This document shows positions 32,520 to 41,837 of a stretch of DNA of 64,000 nt, one piece after another. Each line of letters begins with the position of its first letter. Positions within the stretch are counted from its first letter, which is position 1. The position numbers were made by a program, and so were the translations under genes. The notes below the pieces were generated by a model. The model was not told the DNA's origin. It made no database searches and saw only the letters and a program-made list of their open reading frames with translations. This DNA is from JAGNLV01 sp964612145 (GTDB lineage Bacteria; Zixibacteria; MSB-5A5; GN15; FEB-12), in contig CAZTBP010000002.1 in NCBI GenBank assembly GCA_964612145.1, forward strand, positions 62,001 through 126,000, in the 5' to 3' direction.

Positions 32520-33515
32520 TCAGAAATCTGAAAAATCGATTTCCATAATTGGCTGTTCCTGGAGAATCCGCTCCCGCCGACCATCCATGTAGGCAACTAC
32601 CCACGGATGCGTACTCCCTCTATCATGCAACTGAATGATCAGATAGAGATCGATCTCGCGCAGCTTCAAAAACGCCGGAATGCGCTCCAGCCAGACCGAA
32701 TCGATTGATTGTTCGCGACGGTAGCCCTGCAGGAAGTGGGCCAGAAAATGCCGGGCGAAGTTGGCGTCACCCGGTTCCGATTCCGGCATTCTCAAAGCAT
32801 AAAAAAGCGCCATGGCGATATCGTTTGCAAAGAAATTGTAGTGGCAGTCATCGAAATCAAAAGCGGTAATTTGCCCGTAATGAGTGAAAATATTCCCGCC
32901 GTGAAGATCATTGTGAACCATCCCGTAAGAACGCTCAGTCGGCTGGAATGTCTTTATCACGTCAACCTGCTGTAACAGCCGTTCTACTATTTCCGGTTCG
33001 TTTATGCTTTCGTACTGCAACGGATCGATGGTGGGATCATTGTACCAGTGGAACCGCTTTTTCGCCCCATGCGGCGGCTGATAGCCCTGTGTCACCCGGT
33101 GCATCTTTCCCATCAAGGCGCCATACGTTGCCAGCCATTCCGGCGTGAAATCGTCTATTTTCGGGTGACGCCCCGGAGCCTCTTCAAAGGCGTAGGCCGT
33201 AAAATGGGAGCCGTCGACATCCACTCGCTCAATTAGATTGGCTTCAATCGAGCCGACCGGAGCCGCGACCGGCACGTCGTGGTTTGCCAGGTGAACTACC
33301 CAGTCCAACTCCGCGTTGACGTCGTCCTCAGATCGATGCAAATCGTGTGTCAGTTTGACTATTCGCCCGCCCTCCGGCGAGTCAAAGGCTACAACATAGC
33401 TCTCGAACCCGCCCAGTTCCTTGAGAGAATTTCGCGACGTATTTCAGAGTCGGGCGGTTTCGGTCAGGAGGAATTCACGGTTAGCTTTGAGGATCGCTTG
33501 TGAGAATGGATGCAT
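32520..33515 (-). pseudogene. APH-fold kinase interrupted by in-frame TGA
   Basis: A kinase of the aminoglycoside phosphotransferase/choline kinase fold (homoserine kinase II / SrkA style). Catalytic loop GMVHNDLHGGNIF and metal loop TAFDFDDCHYNF are intact, and the N-lobe has LKELGGFESYVVAFDSPE. The natural start is ATG 33515 with AGGA eight bases upstream, 21 bases after the permease stop. Codon 24 (33446-33444) is TGA, read as MHPFSQAILKANREF...TARL[stop]NTSRNSLKELGG. The frame is otherwise open to 32520, 331 codons. A Trp codon (TGG) would fit there. Either a recent nonsense mutation, a sequence error or read-through. Downstream in-frame TTG at 33341 would lose the N-lobe. Confidence 0.8.
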
Positions 33516-33536
33516 GTCGTGTTCCTGCGCTCTGTC

Positions 33537-35000
33537 TTACTCGTTTCGAAGCGCCTCGACCGGATTGACGCGGGCCGCCCGCCGTGCCGGATAGAACCCG
33601 GCCGCAAGACTGACAACCAGTCCGAACGCCAGGGCGATACCGATTAACCAAAGCGGGAGAGCGAACAACTCCACCGGCGTCATCCCTTCCTTCTCCATGT
33701 ACATCCGCGCCCCGAACGATATGATACGGGTAACTATCCAACCCAGCAGGATTCCCAGCACCGACCCGACAGTCCCGATCACTCCCGACTCTACCAGGAA
33801 CTGTATTCGGATATCCCAATCGTCAGCTCCCAGTGATTTCAGAATACCAATCTCCCGTCGACGCTCGATTATCGACATGACCATGGTATTCACGATGCCC
33901 AGAGAAGCTGTCGCCAGCGCAATCAGGCCCAGGACTCCGAGAGCGGCGTTGAAATACAAAAAGAACTTCTGGATCTCCTGAAACTGCTCCAGGAAGGAAT
34001 AGGCGTCGAATCCAAGAGCAATCACTGAATCCTTGACTGTTTTATAATCAACACCGATACCCAAATTTAGGGTAACACTGGGATAATTAGTGCTGCTGGT
34101 ATCGGGACCACCGAATTGGGGCAACTCACCGTTTTGCAGCATCGAAAGCAGCTCCGTCGGTTCAGGGCTTGTTCGGGCGGCGGCAAACCGCCGTGCTGTC
34201 GAGGACGACAAAATTACCGGCTTACTGCGAATCCTCCCACCCCTCGGGCTTTCGATCACGCCCACAATGATAAGGGTGTCCGATGTTGTCTCCGGATGGT
34301 TCATGTAGCCGACAAGAAACGCCTGCGCCGCGTTGCCCAGTTCCTCGCGGACCAAGCGTCTTCCCCACTCCTCGTTCACTGAGTCGATCGAGAATTCGTC
34401 GAAAATGTGTTCCACCCGCTCCGTGCCGCTTCCCAAAACGCCGGCAATAGCACTGTCGAGGCTTGACGATTTCACCGACACAATCAGTTGTCGCCCGACC
34501 ACGGAATCTGCCGGACCGAACTCACGGTCTTCCATCAGGCGCTCTGTGACAATGACCTCGCCCTCGCCGGATCCTTCAAAGACGCGCCCGGCTACCGTCT
34601 GCTGGAATAGCTTGGTCTCAAACGCCGCCGGCGGCAGGGCCTGAGCATCGGTTTGGAATGACATCGTATCGATATCACAATAGACGGTAAACGACGAGTA
34701 CGGATAGGCAAGATTCACGCCCGGAATCCGGGACAGAGCCTCCACTGCGGTAGAGTCAAGCGTCCCTGCTTCGACCGAGTCGGGCAGCTCATCATCGTCG
34801 GCGGGATAGACCTGCATGGTACTGAACAGGCCCAGCTTCTGGTACTCGGTAGATATCTGTTCCTGCGCCCCGGCCCCAAATGAAACCATGGCTACAAAGG
34901 CCCCGATTGCGATAACCACGCCGGATAGGGTCAAAAAGGACCGGAGCTTCATCCTCCAGAGATTGCCGACTGATATCTCAAACAGGTCGGTCAGCGTCAT
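33537..35000 (-). CDS. MacB-type ABC transporter permease
   Basis: 487 residues: first membrane helix about 20-45 (LRSFLTLSGVVIAIGAFVAM), a large periplasmic MacB core domain (about 50-345), then an FtsX domain with three C-terminal helices (NAALGVLGLIALATASLGIV, VIGTVGSVLGILLGW, LWLIGIALAFGLVVSLAAG). The end, YPARRAARVNPVEALRNE, is the classic family signature. Such permeases work in mechanotransmission or export of lipoproteins, peptides or drugs. It overlaps the ATPase gene by 4 bases and the kinase gene follows. Confidence 0.93.
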   Translation of the reverse strand: MTLTDLFEISVGNLWRMKLRSFLTLSGVVIAIGAFVAMVSFGAGAQEQISTEYQKLGLFSTMQVYPADDDELPDSVEAGTLDSTAVEALSRIPGVNLAYPYSSFTVYCDIDTMSFQTDAQALPPAAFETKLFQQTVAGRVFEGSGEGEVIVTERLMEDREFGPADSVVGRQLIVSVKSSSLDSAIAGVLGSGTERVEHIFDEFSIDSVNEEWGRRLVREELGNAAQAFLVGYMNHPETTSDTLIIVGVIESPRGGRIRSKPVILSSSTARRFAAARTSPEPTELLSMLQNGELPQFGGPDTSSTNYPSVTLNLGIGVDYKTVKDSVIALGFDAYSFLEQFQEIQKFFLYFNAALGVLGLIALATASLGIVNTMVMSIIERRREIGILKSLGADDWDIRIQFLVESGVIGTVGSVLGILLGWIVTRIISFGARMYMEKEGMTPVELFALPLWLIGIALAFGLVVSLAAGFYPARRAARVNPVEALRNE

Positions 35001-35713
35001 GAGCGTGCCTCGTTGCTGCCATCGCCGGTTACCAGTTGTCCGTAGTTCATTTGAAGCTGTCGCTCGGAGATTTCGCGGGCGAGCGCCAAATCATGGGTTA
35101 CAAGGATCACCGTCAGGCCGTCGATGTGCAATTCTTTCAGGAGCTTTGCAATAAGGTCGGAATTTTCATAATCCAGGTTCCCCGTCGGTTCATCCGCAAA
35201 GAGTATCTCCGGTTTTTTGACCAGCGCCCGGGCCAGGGCCACCCGCTGTTGTTCGCCGCCGGAAAGATCAGCCGGTCGGTGAACCATCCGATCGGACAAT
35301 CCCAGCCGTTCCAGCATCGCTTCCGCTCGGACAACCCGTTCCCGGCGCCCGGCTCCGGTGAAGTACAGCGCCGCCTCAACGTTCTTCTGCGCCGAATAAT
35401 GCCCGATAAGATTGAATGACTGAAAAACCATGCCGATCCGCTGCGCCCGATATCGGGCCAGGTCACGCCGGTTCAATTGATCGAGCCGCATTCCATCGAC
35501 TTCGATATGCCCCGAGGTCGGCATATCCAACCCGGCCAGCAGATTGAGCAGCGTCGATTTTCCCGAGCCGGACGACCCTGCTATACTTAGCAACTCGCCC
35601 CGCCGAACACTGATCGATACGCCGTCGACCGCCCGCACTTCGGTCGAGCCCCGTCGGTAATACCGGCAGACTTCCGTTGTCGTGATTATCGTCTCGTCAG
35701 TTCGGTTTTGCAT
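34997..35713 (-). CDS. ABC transporter ATP-binding protein, MacB/LolD type
   Basis: About 238 residues. Walker A GSSGSGKSTLLNLLAGLD, Q-loop VFQSFNLIGHYSAQKNVE, signature LSGGEQQRVALARAL, Walker B EILFADEPTGNLD and H-loop VILVTHDLALA. The NLDYENSD segment and short length are typical of the MacB/LolD class. Start ATG 35713; a TTG lies three codons earlier. Forms an exporter with the overlapping permease gene. Confidence 0.94.
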   Translation of the reverse strand: MQNRTDETIITTTEVCRYYRRGSTEVRAVDGVSISVRRGELLSIAGSSGSGKSTLLNLLAGLDMPTSGHIEVDGMRLDQLNRRDLARYRAQRIGMVFQSFNLIGHYSAQKNVEAALYFTGAGRRERVVRAEAMLERLGLSDRMVHRPADLSGGEQQRVALARALVKKPEILFADEPTGNLDYENSDLIAKLLKELHIDGLTVILVTHDLALAREISERQLQMNYGQLVTGDGSNEARS

Positions 35714-35862
35714 AGTAGTCAATACGGACGAACCGCAAATGGTTGCATCCTGTCAATTCTCAAATGTCCTTCCGGTCTGCTCTTCAATCTCGCGGACCTC
35801 AAGCAATGTTGGATTTCAGCCGATTCCAGCAGTAGAAGTCCGAATTCAATCCGGCGGAGGTC

Positions 35863-35891
35863 TTGACAAATCAGCCGATGCCGAGTTATCT
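35863..35891 (+). promoter_or_regulatory. Promoter of the HYR/dockerin surface protein gene
   Basis: TTGACA (35863-35868) and TTATCT (35886-35891) with a 17-base spacer; predicted leader about 11 bases before the ATG at 35909. Confidence 0.6.
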
Positions 35892-35908
35892 TCAGTCAGG
35901 TTGGCCAG

Positions 35909-38323
35909 ATGAAGACACTCCTCACCTTGCTCTATTTTTGCCTTGTCTTCGTGGGCAACGCCTCCGGCGATGTCGCCGTACGAATTGATCGACTTGAATT
36001 TGTCTATCCCGGCGATGACGTCAGGGTTGGGATCATTCTTGATGATCCCCAGGGGAGCTTGGAAACGGGCGGGTTCGATCTCGTCATTCAGTACGATTCG
36101 AATTTGACGCCGCAAGCGGTGGCCGCGGGTCAGTTCATAACGAACTGCGAATGGGAGTACTTTACCCATGCGCAGCTCTCCGTCTATGAAGTCCGTATTA
36201 CGTCGATTGCCGACATAAACAACGGCACAATCCACCCGACCTGTTACGGATCGACGCGTGCTGAACTCGCCGACCTTTTCTTCGGAACGCCCCTTGACCT
36301 GAACTTGATTGATGAATTTCTTTCCGTTCGCTTCAAATGGTATGATTGCGGCGACAACGGATTCTCCTCTCGACTTGGAGACACTCTATATTTGTCTGAT
36401 CAAGTTTTCCATTTCGATGGGCAACTTCAATACGAAATAACCCGCGATACTACCTTCCCCTCGTTTCACGGGGCGCCGCTTGAGTGTGATCCGCCTGACG
36501 GCTCCGACACAAGGATTCTCGATTTCTACAACGGCGGTGTCAGCTTCGCCCAGCGGGATGTGCAGGTTCCAGTCGCCCACTGTCCTGGCGACACCACTGT
36601 TATCGCCCACGCCGACTCGTGCGGGGCCACGGTTTCGTTCGAGGCCGAGGTTTCCGATAATCGTCCCGGCGCCACGATCTCCTGCAGCCCGCCTTCGGGA
36701 TCTTTCTTTCCGGTTGGCAATACTATCGTGAGTTGTATCGCAGTTGACGCCGCCGGAAATCGGGACACCTGTTGGTTTCAGATTTCTGTCATTGATTCAG
36801 TACCGCCTCTTCTCGTGTGTCCTGATGACACGACCCTCATCGCCGCACCCGGTGAATGTGGTCGCATTTTTGAATACACGGTAGACGCACAGGACAACTG
36901 CTCCGATGTTACTGTTGTAACATCACGTCAATCGGGCGACATGTTCTACCTGGGATTGTGGGATATCATGGTGGTTGCGTCTGACTCCGCAGGCAATACA
37001 GATACGTGCATATTCTATGTAACAGTCGAGGATGACCAGCCGCCAACAGTTTATTGCCCGGATCCGATCACAGTCCCGAACGATTCCGGCCAGTGTGGAG
37101 CTGTTGTCGACTTCCTGCCGACGATATCGGACAACTGCCCGTTCGCCACCTACTCTGCTGATCCACCGTCGGGCAGCTTTTTTCTCGCCGGTACGACGCT
37201 TGTAACCGTGGCAGGTACCGACAACCTTGGCCAGTACGATACCTGTCAGTTTTCGATAACCGTAACCGATGTCGAACCACCGGTGCTTCAATGCCCGACC
37301 TATATTTTCGCAACGGCTGACTCGGGCACCTGTGAAGCTGTTATCGAATACGATGTCACCGCCACCGATAACTGTACACTAGCCGATATCGAACTCTCGC
37401 ACGCGCCGGGCAGTATCTTCCCATACGGCACCACTACGGTTACCGCGACAGCGATTGACAGTGCCGGCAATGCGGACACCTGCGCTTTTCCGGTGACAGT
37501 CATTGATGACCAACCGCCTCGCATTGCCTGTCCTGACGACGTAGAGATCGTGGCTGACAGCGGCGCCTGTGGTGCTGTCGTTGCCTTCGATCTGGTCGCG
37601 ACCGACAACTGCTTTACACCGACTGTCAACGCGACATATCAGCCGGGCGACTTTTTCCCGGTTGGCAGTACAACGGTAGAGATCGTCGCAACTGATGCCG
37701 TCGGATACGCCGACTCCTGCGAATTTACCGTGACGGTTCTCGACACTGTAGCGCCCGCGTTGTCGTGTCCGGAAAGTTTCTCTGTTCTTTCCGACTCCGG
37801 TACCTATGGCGCTGTGGTGGACTTTCATGTCGAGGCCACAGACAACTGTGGCGCAGCCAACCTGACCGCTACACCCGCACCGGGCAGCTTTCTTGACACC
37901 GGGCTGACGATCGTGACCGCCGTCGGCGCCGATGCCTCAGGAAACACAGATTCCTGCATTTTTCACATTACTGTTATCCTCGACGATCCCGATGCCGACG
38001 GCTTCCCATCGTGGGATGATAATTGTCCGACAGTTTCAAACCCGGCTCAGGCGGATACCGACGGCGACGGTATCGGTGATGCCTGCTGTTGTGAAGTCCG
38101 CGGAAATGTTGACGATGAATCCTCTGAGGGTGACGGGATCGATATTTCCGACCTTACTTTTCTTGTTGCGTACCTGATGATCGGTGATACCAAGCCGCCG
38201 TGTCCCGAACAGGCCGATGTCGACAGCTCGGGAGGGTCGACGCCGATTAATATCAGCGATCTGACCTATCTGGTTAATTTTCTCTTTCGAGGCGGACCCG
38301 CGCCGGGACCGTGCTCCCTGTAG
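35909..38323 (+). CDS. HYR-repeat surface protein with C-terminal dockerin
   Basis: 804 residues, exported. Signal peptide about 1-20 (LLYFCLVFVGNASG), an N-terminal cohesin-like domain (about 22-195, SLETGGFDLVIQYDSN), then six HYR domains (about 220-700) of roughly 80 residues, each with ...VPVAHCPGDTTV, SCGATVSF, DNCSDVTV and DAAGNRDTC-type landmarks and paired Cys. A TSP3-like calcium segment (DDNCPTVSNPAQADTDGDG) and two dockerin repeats (ISDLTFLVAYLMIGD, ISDLTYLVNFLFRGG) end the protein. HYR domains serve in adhesion. Base and codon style are like the rest. Promoter directly upstream. Confidence 0.9.
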   Translation: MKTLLTLLYFCLVFVGNASGDVAVRIDRLEFVYPGDDVRVGIILDDPQGSLETGGFDLVIQYDSNLTPQAVAAGQFITNCEWEYFTHAQLSVYEVRITSIADINNGTIHPTCYGSTRAELADLFFGTPLDLNLIDEFLSVRFKWYDCGDNGFSSRLGDTLYLSDQVFHFDGQLQYEITRDTTFPSFHGAPLECDPPDGSDTRILDFYNGGVSFAQRDVQVPVAHCPGDTTVIAHADSCGATVSFEAEVSDNRPGATISCSPPSGSFFPVGNTIVSCIAVDAAGNRDTCWFQISVIDSVPPLLVCPDDTTLIAAPGECGRIFEYTVDAQDNCSDVTVVTSRQSGDMFYLGLWDIMVVASDSAGNTDTCIFYVTVEDDQPPTVYCPDPITVPNDSGQCGAVVDFLPTISDNCPFATYSADPPSGSFFLAGTTLVTVAGTDNLGQYDTCQFSITVTDVEPPVLQCPTYIFATADSGTCEAVIEYDVTATDNCTLADIELSHAPGSIFPYGTTTVTATAIDSAGNADTCAFPVTVIDDQPPRIACPDDVEIVADSGACGAVVAFDLVATDNCFTPTVNATYQPGDFFPVGSTTVEIVATDAVGYADSCEFTVTVLDTVAPALSCPESFSVLSDSGTYGAVVDFHVEATDNCGAANLTATPAPGSFLDTGLTIVTAVGADASGNTDSCIFHITVILDDPDADGFPSWDDNCPTVSNPAQADTDGDGIGDACCCEVRGNVDDESSEGDGIDISDLTFLVAYLMIGDTKPPCPEQADVDSSGGSTPINISDLTYLVNFLFRGGPAPGPCSL

Positions 38324-38655
38324 TTATACGTCGCATCCCTCCTCCCGACACGCTCCTCCTCCCGGCCGGGTGGAGCCATAAGGAAACGGCCCCCGGCATT
38401 AATCGGGAGACCGCTGATCTTGTCAGTATCTTTCTTCGTACACTCTATTGGGGTACGAAGGACCAGTTCCAGCTGTCAGCCGGGTTGCCGACAGCGTCGG
38501 ACGTCCTCCACATACCGCACGTGAAATCAGCTCCTGTATTCCACGTAACGTCCCAGTGGTGCAACCCATCTGAACGGGAGGACTTGCTCGTATCGATCGA
38601 AGAAGACTCTCTCAACTCCGGGCGTTATCAGAAAAGATGGTATTGCTGAAGTAAC
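38324..38655. other. Intergenic region with small hairpin
   Basis: About 330 bases between convergent genes without a supported ORF. A perfect 8-bp hairpin CTTCGTAC / GTACGAAG (38434-38460) lies in it, without a T-run. Confidence 0.4.
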
Positions 38656-39564
38656 CTAGGATCTATTCGAAGACGAGAACTTCGCCCGAATTGCCTGTGG
38701 CGTCGGCAGCCCCGACAACACCAAGGCAATAAAAATCAACAGTCCGCCTATGGCGCGGTGCACAACGACTGCCTCCCCGCCCAGGGTCCATGAGAACACT
38801 CCGGCAAACACCGGCTCAAGGGCAAATACCAAAGAGACCCGCAGCGGCGCGATGATTCGCTGCGCCATCATTTGAATCACAAAGGCCAAAAATGTCGGGA
38901 AAACCGCCAGGAAAAGAATCGTCCACCAAACGTGCCCCGTGCCGGTGACTCCCAGCGGCCTGCCAGATATACCGATTGCGATCAGACTCAACAACCCGAC
39001 GATCAGGAACTGCTGACAACTGACAAGATAGGGATCCATGCCGTCCTTAAGATACTTGTCGGCGTAAAGCAGATGCAGCGCGTAGGTCATGGCCGTGATA
39101 AGGGTAATCATGTCCCCGACGTTTACATCGTGCATCCCTCCGGTCAGAACCCACAGTCCGGTCAGTGAAACGACCGAGGCGATGATTTCCATGATTGTTG
39201 GTTTCCGCCTGAAAATAGTCAGCAGAAAAAACGGCACAAACGCCACGAATAGTCCCGTGATGAATCCGGAATTCGATGCGGTCGTGTACTGCAGACCCAG
39301 CGTCTGCGGAACGTACAAGCCCCATAGCAGCAGCCCGAGCCAGAACGCTCGTTTGATATCCTTCAGCAGCGATAGCCGTCGGACGATCACATATGGCAGC
39401 AGCAAGGCGCCGGCCATGAGAAAACGATATGCAACCAGTGTGACCGGGTCCACATTATCCAGCGCCCCTTTCACGATAAAGAAAGTAGCGCCCCAGATTG
39501 CAGCGGCGTAAAACAGCCCCAGGTGACCCAGCGCCGATTTATGTGTTGGCAGTTTCTCCGGCAT
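38656..39564 (-). CDS. EamA/DMT-family transporter
   Basis: 302 residues, ten membrane helices. First repeat starts LGHLGLFYAAAIWGATFFIV and second ends with SLVFALEPVFAGVFSWTLGG, the conserved end of the EamA fold. Substrate unknown; a small-molecule exporter is likely. It starts 54 bases after the radical SAM reading frame ends, on the same strand, and may be co-transcribed with it. Confidence 0.9.
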   Translation of the reverse strand: MPEKLPTHKSALGHLGLFYAAAIWGATFFIVKGALDNVDPVTLVAYRFLMAGALLLPYVIVRRLSLLKDIKRAFWLGLLLWGLYVPQTLGLQYTTASNSGFITGLFVAFVPFFLLTIFRRKPTIMEIIASVVSLTGLWVLTGGMHDVNVGDMITLITAMTYALHLLYADKYLKDGMDPYLVSCQQFLIVGLLSLIAIGISGRPLGVTGTGHVWWTILFLAVFPTFLAFVIQMMAQRIIAPLRVSLVFALEPVFAGVFSWTLGGEAVVVHRAIGGLLIFIALVLSGLPTPQAIRAKFSSSNRS

Positions 39565-39618
39565 AGATGAAAATGAGTTTGCGGGAATTGACTCGTGAAG
39601 TCAAAGGAAATATCCGGA

Positions 39619-40599
39619 TCAATTGCGGGCTGCCCGGAGCGCGTCCACCATCAATCGATACGCCGATTTCTCAGAAATTGCCCGAATCGCCGTGTAACAC
39701 GCGCGGCAGTCGTTTTTCTATCTGAAATTCTCACGTATTTGCTTCGGGCTGTCATAGTGGTGCCGGCACATACCGCACGGTGTCAGTTTCCCCCACGGGT
39801 TGACAATCATGAACCGCTCGCCCGCCCGGCACTTCGGCCACGCCCCCTCACGGAAAAAGTGAAGCATCTGACGCATTGTCCACTCCAAGGTGACAATCGG
39901 ATATCCGTCGCGCTGCATTGCGGCAAGCCTGTCCACGACTGCTTCTAAATCAGCCAGGTCCTCTTTCGTTTGCACCAGCAGGTGCCCCTTGCCCGTTCGC
40001 AGGGCGTTGTATGTACTGAAACTAGCTGCCGCGCCCAACTTCTTGGCCACGTCGGCTATCTTCGGCAGGTCCCTGAAATTGTCGCTCTGCACGACACAGG
40101 CCTGGACAACATCGCGGTGATCACGCGAGGTTATCGCGGAAACTAACTCCGAAAGCTTTTCGAAATTCCGCTTGAGATGATGAAATTCGTTCTGGCGCTC
40201 GTCCGGATAATCCAGTGATATGGAAAACTGATCTACGCCCGCTTCTTTTAGCCGTTCGTACTTCTTTTCGTTGAGCAGTTGGCCGTTGGTCGTGATAACA
40301 AAAACGGAGGTCTCGACGCGTGCACGCATGCCGGCAATTATGTCGAAGACATCTTTGCGGTACAGCGGCTCCCCGCCGCTGACCGGGGCTACCGCCGGCC
40401 TGAGTTCCGCCAGCCACTCACTAAAAACATCCGGACCCAGCCTCGGTCCTTCAACATAATGTCCGAGATCACAGTGCTTGCAGCAGGCGTTGCAATTGTA
40501 GGTTATTTCGAAGGAAACAGTGATCGGACGATCCTACATGAGATTGCGAACGGTACGAGCAGCGATCCGGGCCTGGCGCTGCGCAGATAGCGTCGGCAT
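39619..40599 (-). pseudogene. Radical SAM protein with two in-frame TAG codons
   Basis: The frame from ATG 40599 (GAGAGG six bases upstream) to TGA 39619-39621 encodes a complete radical SAM protein of 326 codons. It contains the cluster motif YNCNACCKHCDLG (Cys at codons 36, 40, 43), PVSGGEPLYRKDVF, TTNGQLL and SISLDYPDER. A C-terminal SPASM-like part follows, with KCRAGERF, LTPCGMCRHH and, after the second stop, NDCRACYTAIRA. TAG occurs at codon 22 (40536-40534, ...VRNLM[stop]DRPITVSFEI) and codon 294 (39720-39718, ...RENFR[stop]KNDCRACY). No ATG, GTG or TTG lies between the first TAG and the cluster motif. No frameshift or other stop exists. Recent pseudogene, stop read-through or sequence error; the enzyme's substrate is unknown. 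Confidence 0.8.
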
Positions 40600-40751
40600 A
40601 GCATCCTCTCCGGGTCAGGTCCCTTTGCTCCGGTTCCGGGTTGACTGGCAAGTACGTCATGGCCCGGTAGGATTCAAGTGCTTTCTCGCGACCATGGGAA
40701 ACCCCGACGCCTGATTTCGGGTTGCAGGGATATTGACTGAAAGGGTCAACT

Positions 40752-41777
40752 ATGGATTCTGTAACTCAACTTGGCTTAGGCGCCGCCGTCGGCCAGGCTG
40801 TCCTGGGGCGTGAAGCCGGCAACCGCGCCATCTTATGGGGCGCCGTGGCCGGAACACTGCCCGACCTCGATGTGCTCGCTAATCCGATGCTGACCGAAAT
40901 TCAGCAGCTCAGCTGGCATCGCGGGCCCTCCCATGCCTTTTTCTACCTGACCCTGGCCGCACCCGTCTTGGGCTGGATCGTAAGCAGAATCCATCCCAGC
41001 TTGGGCTCATGGAAGAAATGGACAGCGCTTTTCTACCTCGGCTTCATCACCCACGTGTTGCTGGACACGTTTACCGTTTATGGCACTCAACTCCTCCGAC
41101 CGTTTTCAGATTATCCGGCCGCCTTCAACAGCATCTCGATTATCGATCCGCTCTATACCTTACCGTTACTGGCTGCTGTCATAGCTGTGCTTTTTATACG
41201 CCGGGATTCCGCTCTGAGGCAACGCACTATCATCGTCGGCCTCGCCGTTTCCACCACTTATCTACTCGGAACGGTCGCTATCAAAGCCCACGTCGATAAT
41301 GTTGTGGAGGCCTCGCTGGCTGAGCAAGACATCAGCCACGAGCGCTATATCACGACCCCTGCCCTGTTCAACGCCGTCCTCTGGCGCGCGACTGTCGACG
41401 CCGACGACGGCCTCTGGATCGGCCACTATTCGCTGCTGGATCACGAGGAGACTATCTCGTTTGCCTGGGTGCCGCAAAACAGCCACCTGTTAAAATCGTA
41501 TGAGGACACCGATGCCATCCGGCGACTCCAGTGGTTCTCGCGCGGCTACTTGATCGCCCGAGAGGTTGATGGAATGATTCGACTGCACGATATCCGTTTC
41601 GGCGAGGTAGACTATAACAATGATGATGATCGTGAATGGATCTTTGGTTGGGAGCTTGTTTCGTCCGACAATCAAGCGGGCGGTTGGTCGCTCCGGCGCG
41701 CCAGCCCAAATATGGATAATCCCGGTGAAGCGATGCGGTCGCTCTGGGAGCGAATCAAAGGCAACGAGTATCCGTAA
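40752..41777 (+). CDS. YdjM-like membrane-bound metal-dependent hydrolase
   Basis: 341 residues. N-terminal part (about 1-150) matches the YdjM/DUF457 family: MDSVTQLGLGAAVGQAVLG, then GTLPDLDVL and SWHRGPSHAFFYL, where His/Asp residues bind a metal, with TMs around 60-80, 95-115 and 140-160. The C-terminal half (about 200-341) is soluble with SFAWVPQNSHLLKSYED and DIRFGEVDYNNDDDREW. Family members are inner-membrane proteins of poorly known substrate, sometimes in the SOS response. No promoter box identified. Confidence 0.88.
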   Translation: MDSVTQLGLGAAVGQAVLGREAGNRAILWGAVAGTLPDLDVLANPMLTEIQQLSWHRGPSHAFFYLTLAAPVLGWIVSRIHPSLGSWKKWTALFYLGFITHVLLDTFTVYGTQLLRPFSDYPAAFNSISIIDPLYTLPLLAAVIAVLFIRRDSALRQRTIIVGLAVSTTYLLGTVAIKAHVDNVVEASLAEQDISHERYITTPALFNAVLWRATVDADDGLWIGHYSLLDHEETISFAWVPQNSHLLKSYEDTDAIRRLQWFSRGYLIAREVDGMIRLHDIRFGEVDYNNDDDREWIFGWELVSSDNQAGGWSLRRASPNMDNPGEAMRSLWERIKGNEYP

Positions 41778-41837
41778 ATATCAAAGGGTGGTCCGCACCG
41801 GAACCGCCCTTCGAACTATCACACTGCTGCCCGAGCC

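Noticed and set aside
33444..33446. Selenocysteine at the TGA of the kinase gene
   Set aside because: No hairpin of bacterial SECIS type is visible just downstream and kinases of this fold are not known selenoproteins; a Trp codon change is simpler.
38311..38649. 112-codon ORF after the HYR protein gene
   Set aside because: Overlaps the end of that gene, lacks a ribosome site and reads as low-complexity Pro/Arg sequence, so it is a chance frame.
39718..40536. Pyrrolysine at the two TAG codons
   Set aside because: No pyl genes are in the window, and TAG serves as an ordinary stop in several neighbouring genes; kept only as something to check genome-wide.
41784..41811. Hairpin between YdjM-like and S46 genes
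   Set aside because: Nine-base stem with a G-U pair but no T-run on either strand; too weak to call a terminator.
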